The notes under the pieces: generated by a model
The model's input: the letters and a program-made list of their open reading frames with translations, nothing else
Database searches by the model: none
What the model was told of the DNA's origin: nothing
From: Mytilus trossulus
Lineage: Eukaryota > Mollusca > Bivalvia > Mytilida > Mytilidae
Length of the DNA stretch: 64,000 bases
Direction of reading: 5' to 3'
Assembly: GCF_036588685.1 (NCBI RefSeq)
Contig: NC_086381.1
Location: 47,491,431 to 47,555,430, forward strand
Part shown: positions 12,801 to 24,800 of the stretch, piece by piece
How the letters are laid out: each line of letters opens with the position of its first letter
How positions within the stretch are numbered: the stretch's first letter is position 1
Program-made: the position numbers and the translations under genes

Positions 12801-15800
12801 GGATCGAAACGGTATTTGGAAGGCCATATAATTTACTCTCAATTTAAGATTGACTCTTGAATTTTAAGAGACAATATAGGATGAACGGATCATATAAACC
12901 GGAGGGAAAATATGATACATGCCCAAACAAAAAATATAAACGAGTCTAAATTGAAAACTACGTTCAAACCTATGATTGCGTTGGATAAAAACCGCAATTT
13001 TTATACGTGTGCATGTCAAACAAATTTCGTTGTAGAAGGGTCTAAAAACAGCACAAACAACATTTTCCAAAAGACCAAAAAGTGAAAAAGTATATTTCAA
13101 CAAAACGCATTTGACTAACAGGTCGAACAACTGATGTTCTTTAACCCTGCTGACTGCCATTGACGATTGCCAAATAAAATTGATCACAAGATGTAACAAA
13201 ATGGATCTGAATATAAATTTAATACGTCACAGAAAGAAAAAAATTTTGTTAACTTGTGGCTACGATGTTGTGCCACAAACATTCGGTGTCAATATTTCTT
13301 TAGTACACCAGATCTAGATTTCGAGACATATATATATGATTACAATAATTTTTGCCCAAATATTTATTCTGCCATAAGGAGATTGAAAACATGACCCATA
13401 TACTAGAGCTTGCCAAGTGTTATTTGTTCTCTAACTGTCTTTTTGTGTTTTTTTATGTTTTGAAAAGTAGTTCTTGAAACATCTCTTTTTCAAACTTTCA
13501 TGACTATAAATGTCAGTTTCAAGTGAATTACTTTTCCAACAAGTTTTCAACGTAATCAAACTGACGAGATTGAATAGGTAAAAGGGAAATATTTTTCTTG
13601 TTATTCAGCTAATCCTTGTTATGCAGTTTTTTGTGGTGTTGGTACTTACTCGGGTAGTAGTTGTCAAACTTGTAAGTGTGATTCCTTGTTTACATTAGAG
13701 CAAAGTTAAACTGTATCACCAAAATTATAATCTTTCATTTGATTTTGAAAATTGCCTTGCAAAAGAAGAAGTACGCACTCGTTATTCAGATTTAGAATTC
13801 CCCAAACATGTAGATAGCATGGCAAATAGAATTTCATATAACAAATTGTACAAATGGATTGAAGAATTGTTACTGTATAATGGGATAGGTCATACTGACT
13901 ATATATCAAATATTCCGGTCAAACTTTTAGATAGTATAGGACAATCTTTTTTTCCATACATTTTTATTTTCATTTGAGATATCCAAAGTCACTCGGCCAA
14001 CACATATATTTCACTCAGTAATTATTATGAAACATATAGTTACGTGTACACGTTTTCAATTAAACATGAAGGTTTGCAAACTAACTCCATTTCTTAAAAA
14101 AGAAACACTTTTATTTTGGATAAATTTAATTTTCGAATTGCGGATAGCAAATTAACGACTATTTGCTTTGACAATGGTTAACACATTTAAAACGAATATA
14201 ATATTATTGATGATAATGATGTATTTCATACAGATGATCCATGTTACAATATAAACTGTGGTGTTGGTACCTGTTCTGATGGAACCTGCTCCTGTCCAGG
14301 TGGATACTCTGGAAGTATTTGTCAAACTTGTAAGTATGTCTAAAATGTGATTTATGTAAAAGAAGTATTTTGTAGAATTTTTAGTGACGCCAACTAAAAA
14401 AAATTAACATATTAAAAATGACTTTTTTTTCTTTTATGCAAACTAAATGTTAAAATAGATAAGATAAAAGACGAGAGCAGCAAACCATGCAAACTTTTAG
14501 GTATACTCGCAAATTTTTAAAAACATATTTTCCTTGTTAGGCTTAGATACATTTGTCATTATGAATATAAATGAAAAAAGACCTAGATCCTAACTATGAA
14601 GGCTTGTTTATGCACTAAAACATATAATATATTAAAAGGTGTAAATTATAGAGGTTGTTATAGTATAGACAACATTCACAGAAATAACCCTTTTATTGTG
14701 CAGCAAAGTTTGAAACTGTTAATAATGTTTGCGTCTCTAATTAAGCTTACATAATACAACATAACATAATTCCTTGTCATTACATTTTGAAACAAACAGT
14801 AAAATCACAAAAATACTGAACTCCGAGGAAAATTTAAAAAGGAAAGTCCCTCATCGAATGGCAAAATCAAATGATAAAACACTTCAAATGAAAAGACCAT
14901 AACTGTCATATTCCTGACTTAGTACAGGCATTTATAAATGTAGACAACAAAGCTACTTGCTATACAAAAATAATTTTCATACACACTATGCAATGTCGAT
15001 GCTAAGTTTAATTTCTTCACAGATGATCCATGTTACGGTGTAAGCTGTGGTGTTGGTACCTGCTCCGGTGGAACATGTTCATGCCCAGGTGGTTACTCCG
15101 GAAGTAGTTGTCAAACCTGTAAGTATCGATCATTGTAATTATTTCATTAAAATGACGGTTTTTAGCGTGCCATATTAAAATTTAAAAGTATTTAAAACAA
15201 TTGTTGTTTTTACTATTTTTCTAATCTATTTTTGAAATTTTGCCTTGACTCGTCATAATTAAAGTAGTCAAACAGCATAGCACGACGAATTTCAGATTTT
15301 TTTGATCGCGCGTGGATGTTGGTTGGATTGCCTTGATTCAAGTGAAAACATTATAAAAACGTCAGTCATCCATTGTGTCGTAAATGTCATGCGTATTCAA
15401 TAAATTTGAATATTCATTTGATGATTTCTTTATTGATGTCCCTCGGTCGACACATGATATTATTCTCAGGCAATAACATGAAACACATAATATCATTCTC
15501 AGTCAATATAATGAAACACATAATATTATTCTCAGGCAATATAATGAAACACATAATATCATTCTCAGGCAATATAATGAAACACATAATATTATTCTCA
15601 GGCAATATAATGAAACACATAATATTATTCTCAGGCAATTTAATGAAACACATAACATTATTCTCAGGCAATTTAATGAATCACATAACATTATTCTCAG
15701 GCAATATAATGTTTTTAAAGGTACCAATTGTTCTGCCCTATGTATGCATATCGATTCTCTACAGTGATGCTAGATGGAAAAATATTTGAATATCCAAAAC

Positions 15801-18800
15801 CTATAACCAACATTGATGAGCTTATCAACTAAAAAAAAGACTGCCCAAAACCGGAATAGAATCAGGGCTTTGCATGATGAAGATATAATTCATAAATTAG
15901 AATGATTTTTTCAATCAAAACAATATCGGAATTTAGTTCAGTACCTATTTTGTGGCTACTTTGCGTGCGATAAAAACGGGTTCTAACAATCTACCAGCAG
16001 ATGTATGGACCCAGTGGTAGTAATAATATCAAAAGTAAAATCCCAGAAATGCTGCAACTACGAGGAAAATTCCAAACGGAAAGTCCCTTACCAAATGCAA
16101 TTGGAAAAACCAAAACCCATCAAACACATCAAACAAATGGAAAAACAGTACCAATATTACTGCACCAGATGCGTATTTCAACATTAATATCTCTTCAGTG
16201 AGGTTTAAAACTGAATTTTTAAAAATCCATAACCAAATACAAACGTGTAAGAGCTATTCCAAACAGTTTTTGTAAATTTAAGTAAAGCTGAAACTGGACA
16301 TAAACAAGAGCTCTGCATACTGGAAAAACATCTACATTATTTGGAAATGATGTATTAGATTGAATAACAGTCAATAGCAATGCAAACAACATCCGTATTT
16401 TCATGCCAGTTCAGACTACTGGGCTGCTGGAACTATTAGGACTTATAGTCTACATTTGAAAGTGCAATTATGCTAATAAATTCCAACTATAAACTAACTA
16501 TCTGCTGATTGATAATCTTTTCAAATATGAAAGCAGGCTAATGATGAAATGTCAAAGCACATTAAAAACAGCTATGATAACTCTGATTATGATTTATTTC
16601 ATACAGATGATCCATGTTACAATATAAACTGTGGTGTTGGTACCTGTTCTGGTGGAACCTGCTCATGTCCAGGAGGATACTCTGGAAGTATTTGTCAAAC
16701 TTGTAAGTTTATCGCAAATTTTCAATCATGTAAAGAAGTGTTATCTATACATCAGTATAAATGAAAAATGTTGTGAATATGAGATAAAACTAATACCCGT
16801 CTTGAAAACACACTTTATAAAACAACCCTCCCCCTAAAAAAACATGTTTACTTTCCGAGAAAGCAGCATATCACATATCAATAATCTATGACCTGCACCT
16901 AAGTGTTTGCTTAACATATTAGCATATCGTACATTTTCAATCACATAATATAAGTGTTTTTCGAAACATCTATACACGAATATTGATAAATTTGTGTAAA
17001 AGAACGGAGCAAACTGAATTTGTGACATGTTTAAAATTTTAACAATAACGTATTTAGATAGTTTTGGGTGAATTTAAATTATAATTTAATTAAAATGTCT
17101 TACTTGAAGAAATCGTCTTATACCACACTTAGCATTGTATGATTACGTTTCCTGATTTTTGATTTAATAAGCGTGTATTTTCAAGTAAAATGCTCATATT
17201 CTGACGTCATCGTTCTATGACGTCGGGTATCTCATTCATAAAAAAGCATATGACATGGGAGTACGATTGCAACAGCCTGACAATATATTCATATTTTACC
17301 ACGGGTGTGAACTCAAAGCGTTTATAGAACTTCATGTTAGAATATCGATTGGGTCTTTGCATCGAAAATAAACACATTTATTGTAAAACCAGTGTTGGCA
17401 TGACATGGATTATATTCTTCTCACATGTTTTATGATGGTATGATACCAAACATATACGGGAGGGATTGTACTTGAGTTGCATATGATGAAGACATAACCT
17501 TTCAATCAGTATAATTGAGGTCTTAAGCTGGTATTCAAATAACTACTAGTAATTCTGTGTTAATTTATGTACCGTTGTAATTTTGATTAGTTTCTTTTGT
17601 TACCTATAATGACATCGGGATCGGTCTTCTATAAACTGATCTTTTCTATGTGTCTATTTTTTCTACAATGGCTAGAGGTAAAGGTGGAGGAATGACATCT
17701 AACAAAACATGTTTTAACCCGCCTCATATTTTCGAATGTGCAAAATCAGGAGCCTTTGTCCATTGTTAGTCTTATATGATTTGATGTTTAGTGTAAAAAT
17801 GTGTTTTGAAGTTTTGTTTGACGTCTTTTTTTACTGAACTAGTACACAATTTTATTTAGGGGCCAGCTATAGACCACCTCCTATTGTGGAATTTTCTTGC
17901 TGTGTTTAAGACCCATTTGTGTCCTTCGGCTGTTATCTGCTCTTTTGTAAGGTTGTTTTCTCTTTGACATATTCCCCATTTCCATTCTCTATTTTATGTA
18001 TGCCGACAGAAAACCAACTTACTATACAACAAAAGCAAAAACAATAACAGCAATAAAAATAACAAGAAAATCTATACCGTCTATGTCACAGTAAAATTAT
18101 TTGAGTTGATAGTTTGAATCGAAAGTAAAAACTTATTTATTTGTTAAATGAAACATTATTTTTTTCGCGAATATAGTTGTTTAAACATTTGCTGCAAATC
18201 TTCATTCTATTGAGTTTTAAATCAAATGATTAATATAAGCAACCATTTATTCTTACACAGGACAAAGTATGCTTCTATGTTAATGTAGTTTTACGTAGTT
18301 TTGCGCACAATCCAAAATAAAAACGTCGATAATATCATTTACTCAATGTTATATATATAATGTACATTATTTCACATACAGAAAAAAACCCTATGATGTT
18401 ATGAAATTGTTTTCTATGTTTAATATTTGTAAAAGTTGAGTTTTTTGCCTCTTCTGTTTTTGTTGCAGATGATCCGTGTTACAATGTTAATTGTGGAGTC
18501 GGTACTTGCTCTGGTGGAACGTGTTCTTGTCCTGATGGATATTCTGGCAGTACCTGCGAAAACTGTGAGCATTGATATATTTTGTTTCTGTATCCATTTG
18601 TACGTTTATATATTGAAATATTTTATTTTATTGCACACACATAGACACATAATCAAATATTATGTTCTACTCTCCTATGATAAGGCGTCTTTTTGCAATC
18701 TTAATCACTTATGTAAAACGAAATCAACCACGAATTAGACTGTAGAAAATTAAGCGTTAAAGTGGCGTTAAATAATGATAACTATCATATAGTCCGAAGA

Positions 18801-21800
18801 GCGAATCAATTTTATATATTGTTTTGTTTTGTATGTCATACTGATTTTTCAATATGTATAATTTTAGATTTGACATACATATAAAATAGATGAACTATCA
18901 AATAAACACATAAATAAAAAATTCAAGAACAAAATTAATTGAACGAATAAATACTAAGAAATGAATCCCTTTCACAAAACAAGTATATTTGTTTTCTTTA
19001 AACATATTTGTTATCTATTATCTATGACAAACATCATTTATATATGGCTGGATATTGTTTTGTCAAATTGCATTTTCAACTTAGATTAACAAAAACTTCA
19101 AAGAATCAACAAACAGATTAGAATATTTCTTAGAAAAATGTCAAAAATAGGGGTACAGCAGTCAACAGTGTGTTATCATCTTAATATCATTAAGAATACA
19201 TTGAAGAGTAAGTTAATTTTCAACCGATAAAATTCTACTACTTGAACATCCAACCAACATAAAAGACAAAAGTTTAGTGTCATTGTTGTTATGATATATA
19301 TATTTTTTTCAAATTAAGAGAACATAAATATTATGAAAGATTGCAGGCTGGCTTTTCATACCGTTATATAAGAATATTACATTGCTACATGTATACCATT
19401 ATAATATCTATACACATTGAGTTGCAAAATGTAATTTATTGCACAGATGATCCATGTTACAGTGTAAGTTGTGGTGTTGGCACCTGCTCCAGCGGAACAT
19501 GTTCCTGCCCGGGTGGTTACTCGGGTAGTAGTTGTCAAACTTGTAAGTGTGATTCCTTGTTTACATTAGAGCAAAGTTAAACTGTATCACCAAAATTATA
19601 ATCTTTCATTTGATTTTGAAAATTGCCTTGCAAAAGAAGAAGTACGCACTCGTTATTCAGATTTAGAATTCCCCAAACATGTAGATAGCATGGCAAATAG
19701 AATTTCATATAACAAATTGTACAAATGGATTGAAGAATTGTTACTGTATAATGGGATAGGTCATACTGACTATATATCAAATATTCCGGTCAAACTTTTA
19801 GATAGTATAGGACAATCTTTTTTTCCATACATTTTTATTTTCATTTGAGATATCCAAAGTCACTCGGCCAACACATATATTTCACTCAGTAATTATTATG
19901 AAACATATAGTTACGTGTACACGTTTTCAATTAAACATGAAGGTTTGCAAACTAACTCCATTTCTTAAAAAAGAAACACTTTTATTTTGGATAAATTTAA
20001 TTTTCGAATTGCGGATAGCAAATTAACGACTATTTGCTTTGACAATGGTTAACACATTTAAAACGAATATAATATTATTGATGATAATGATGTATTTCAT
20101 ACAGATGATCCATGTTACAATATAAACTGTGGTGTTGGTACCTGTTCTGATGGAACCTGCTCCTGTCCAGGTGGATACTCTGGAAGTATTTGTCAAACTT
20201 GTAAGTATGTCTAAAATGTGATTTATGTAAAAGAAGTATTTTGTAGAATTTTTAGTGACGCCAACTAAAAAAAATTAACATATTAAAAATGACTTTTTTT
20301 TCTTTTATGCAAACTAAATGTTAAAATAGATAAGATAAAAGACGAGAGCAGCAAACCATGCAAACTTTTAGGTATACTCGCAAATTTTTAAAAACATATT
20401 TTCCTTGTTAGGCTTAGATACATTTGTCATTATGAATATAAATGAAAAAAGACCTAGATCCTAACTATGAAGGCTTGTTTATGCACTAAAACATATAATA
20501 TATTAAAAGGTGTAAATTATAGAGGTTGTTATAGTATAGACAACATTCACAGATATGCATGCATTAACCCTTTTATTGTGCAGCAAAGTTTGAAACTGTT
20601 AATAATGTTTGCGTCTCTAATTAAGCTTACATAATACAACATAACATAATTCCTTGTCATTACATTTTGAAACAAACAGTAAAATCACAAAAATACTGAA
20701 CTCCGAGGAAAATTTAAAAAGGAAAGTCCCTCATCGAATGGCAAAATCAAATGATAAAACACTTCAAATGAAAAGACCATAACTGTCATATTCCTGACTT
20801 AGTACAGGCATTTATAAATGTAGACAACAAAGCTACTTGCTATACAAAAATAATTTTCATACACACTATGCAATGTCGATGCTAAGTTTAATTTCTTCAC
20901 AGATGATCCATGTTACGGTGTAAGCTGTGGTGTTGGTACCTGCTCCGGTGGAACATGTTCATGCCCAGGTGGTTACTCCGGAAGTAGTTGTCAAACCTGT
21001 AAGTATCGATCATTGTAATTATTTCATTAAAATGACGGTTTTTAGCGTGCCATATTAAAATTTAAAAGTATTTAAAACAATTGTTGTTTTTACTATTTTT
21101 CTAATCTATTTTTGAAATTTTGCCTTGACTCGTCATAATTAAAGTAGTCAAACAGCATAGCACGACGAATTTCAGATTTTTTTGATCGCGCGTGGATGTT
21201 GGTTGGATTGCCTTGATTCAATTGAAAACATTATAAAAACGTCAGTCATCCATTGTGTCGTAAATGTCATGCGTATTCAATAAATTTGAATATTCATTTG
21301 ATGATTTCTTTATTGATGTCCCTCGGTCGACACATGATATTATTCTCAGGCAATAACATGAAACACATAATATCATTCTCAGTCAATATAATGAAACACA
21401 TAATATTATTCTCAGGCAATATAATGAAACACATAATATCATTCTCAGGCAATATAATGAAACACATAATATTATTCTCAGGCAATATAATGAAACACAT
21501 AATATTATTCTCAGGCAATTTAATGAAACACATAACATTATTCTCAGGCAATTTAATGAAACACATAACATTATTCTCAGGCAATTTAATGAATCACATA
21601 ACATTATTCTCAGGCAATATAATGTTTTTAAAGGTACCAATTGTTCTGCCCTATGTATGCATATCGATTCTCTACAGTGATGCTAGATGGAAAAATATTT
21701 GAATATCCAAAACCTATAACCAACATTGATGAGCTTATCAACTAAAAAAAAGACTGCCCAAAACCGGAATAGAATCAGGGCTTTGCATGATGAAGATATA

Positions 21801-24800
21801 ATTCATAAATTAGAATGATTTTTTCAATCAAAACAATATCGGAATTTAGTTCAGTACCTATTTTGTGGCTACTTTGCGTGCGATAAAAACGGGTTCTAAC
21901 AATCTACCAGCAGATGTATGGACCCAGTGGTAGTAATAATATCAAAAGTAAAATCCCAGAAATGCTGCAACTACGAGGAAAATTCCAAACGGAAAGTCCC
22001 TTACCAAATGCAATTGGAAAAACCAAAACCCATCAAACACATCAAACAAATGGAAAAACAGTACCAATATTACTGCACCAGATGCGTATTTCAACATTAA
22101 TATCTCTTCAGTGAGGTTTAAAACTGAATTTTTAAAAATCCATAACCAAATACAAACGTGTAAGAGCTATTCCAAACAGTTTTTGTAAATTTAAGTAAAG
22201 CTGAAACTGGACATAAACAAGAGCTCTGCATACTGGAAAAACATCTACATTATTTGGAAATGATGTATTAGATTAAATAACAGTCAATAGCAATGCAAAC
22301 AACATCCGTATTTTCATGCCAGTTCAGACTACTGGGCTGCTGGAACTATTAGGACTTATAGTCTACATTTGAAAGTGCAATTATGCTAATAAATTCCAAC
22401 TATAAACTAACTATCTGCTGATTGATAATCTTTTCAAATATGAAAGCAGGCTAATGATGAAATGTCAAAGCACATTAAAAACAGCTATGATAACTCTGAT
22501 TATGATTTATTTCATACAGATGATCCATGTTACACTATAAACTGTGGTGTTGGTACCTGTTCTGGTGGAACCTGCTCATGTCCAGGAGGATACTCTGGAA
22601 GTATTTGTCAAACTTGTAAGTTTATCGCAAATTTTCAATCATGTAAAGAAGTGTTATCTATACATCAGTATAAATGAAAAATGTTGTGAATATGAGATAA
22701 AACTAATACCCGTCTTGAAAACACACTTTATAAAACAACCCTCCCCCTAAAAAAACATGTTTACTTTCCGAGAAAGCAGCATATCACATATCAATAATCT
22801 ATGACCTGCACCTAAGTGTTTGCTTAACATATTAGCATATCGTACATTTTCAATCACATAATATAAGTGTTTTTCGAAACATCTATACACGAATATTGAT
22901 AAATTTGTGTAAAAGAACGGAGCAAACTGAATTTGTGACATGTTTAAAATTTTAACAATAACGTATTTAGATAGTTTTGGGTGAATTTAAATTATAATTT
23001 AATTAAAATGTCTTACTTGAAGAAATCGTCTTATACCACACTTAGCATTGTATGATTACGTTTCCTGATTTTTGATTTAATAAGCGTGTATTTTCAAGTA
23101 AAATGCTCATATTCTGACGTCATCGTTCTATGACGTCGGGTATCTCATTCATAAAAAAGCATATGACATGGGAGTACGATTGCAACAGCCTGACAATATA
23201 TTCATATTTTACCACGGGTGTGAACTCAAAGCGTTTATAGAACTTCATGTTAGAATATCGATTGGGTCTTTGCATCGAAAATAAACACATTTATTGTAAA
23301 ACCAGTGTTGGCATGACATGGATTATATTCTTCTCACATGTTTTATGATGGTATGATACCAAACATATACGGGAGGGATTGTACTTGAGTTGCATATGAT
23401 GAAGACATAACCTTTCAATCAGTATAATTGAGGTCTTAAGCTTGTATTTAAATAACTACTAGTAATTCTGTGTTAATTTTTGTACCGTTGTAATTTTGAT
23501 TAGTTTCTTTTGTTACCTATAATGACATCGGGATCGGTCTTCTATAAACTGATCTTTTCTATGTGTCTATTTTTTCTACAATGGCTAGAGGTAAAGGTGG
23601 AGGAATGACATCTAACAAAACATGTTTTAACCCGCCTCATATTTTCGAATGTGCAAAATCAGGAGCCTTTGTCCATTGTTAGTCTTATATGATTTGATGT
23701 TTAGTGTAAAAATGTGTTTTGAAGTTTTGTTTGACGTCTTTTTTTACTGAACTAGTACACAATTTTATTTAGGGGCCAGCTATAGACCACCTCCTATTGT
23801 GGAATTTTCTTGCTGTGTTTAAGACCCATTTGTGTCCTTCGGCTGTTATCTGCTCTTTTGTAAGGTTGTTTTCTCTTTGACATATTCCCCATTTCCATTC
23901 TCTATTTTATGTATGCCGACAGAAAACCAACTTACTATACAACAAAAGCAAAAACAATAACAGCAATAAAAATAACAAGAAAATCTATACCGTCTATGTC
24001 ACAGTAAAATTATTTGAGTTGATAGTTTGATTCGAAAGTAAAAACTTATTTATTTGTTAAATGAAACATTATTTTTTTCGCGAATATAGTTGTTTAAACA
24101 TTTGCTGCAAATCTTCATTCTATTGAGTTTTAAATCAAATGATTAATATAAGCAACCATTTATTCTTACACAGGACAAAGTATGCTTCTATGTTAATGTA
24201 GTTTTACGTAGTTTTGCGCACAATCCAAAATAAAAACGTCGATAATATCATTTACTCAATGTTATATATATAATGTACATTATTTCACATACAGAAAAAA
24301 AACCTATGATGTTATGAAATTGTTTTCTATGTTTAATATTTGTAAAAGTTGAGTTTTTTGCCTCTTCTGTTTTTGTTGCAGATGATCCGTGTTACAATGT
24401 TAATTGTGGAGTCGGTACTTGCTCTGGTGGAACGTGTTCTTGTCCTGATGGATATTCTGGCAGTACCTGCGAAAACTGTGAGCATTGATATATTTTGTTT
24501 CTGTATCCATTTGTACGTTTAAATATTGAAATATTTTATTTTATTGCACACACATAGACACATAATCAAATATTATGTTCTACTCTCCTATGATAAGGCG
24601 TCTTTTTGCAATCTTAATCACTTATGTAAAACGAAATCAACCACGAATTAGACTGTAGGAAAATTAAGCGTTAAAGTGGCGTTAAATAATGATAACTATC
24701 ATATAGTCCGAAGAGCGAATCAATTTTATACATTGTTTTGTTTTGTATGTCATACTGATTTTTCAATATGTATAATTTTAGATTTGACATACATATAAAA

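Larger units (their letters stand above)
7223..13608. other. Gene A intron 2
   Basis: 6.4 kb, more than half of it the 549-bp satellite. Positions 7223-9620 are AT-rich, with one R4 copy (8581-8648). No cysteine-bearing EGF exon was found here. Confidence 0.6.
13646..19132 (+). repeat. Large tandem duplication, copy 1 (four EGF exons with introns)
   Basis: 5.49-kb segment repeated at 19517-25046. It starts inside the truncated EGF exon and ends in the intron after the exon at 18469-18564. I counted about a dozen base changes plus two larger indels (9 bp and one 33-bp minisatellite unit) against copy 2, so identity is well above 99 percent outside the indels. Introns in the block carry dispersed repeat fragments (14805-14960, 16020-16200, 17690-17996) and a 33-bp minisatellite. 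No other gene is seen in them. Confidence 0.95.

Noticed and set aside
9570..13199. Recurring 111-codon (-) and 66-codon (+) open frames
   Set aside because: They recur only because the 549-bp satellite recurs. Both strands are open at overlapping places, and the diverged monomer at 30895-31330 does not preserve the frames.
15455..15715. CRISPR-like array
   Set aside because: Units are contiguous without unique spacers, and the context is a spliced animal gene.
15373..15789. 138-codon open frame and its longer partner at 21253-21702
   Set aside because: Produced by the 33-bp minisatellite in an intron; other frames and the - strand are equally open.
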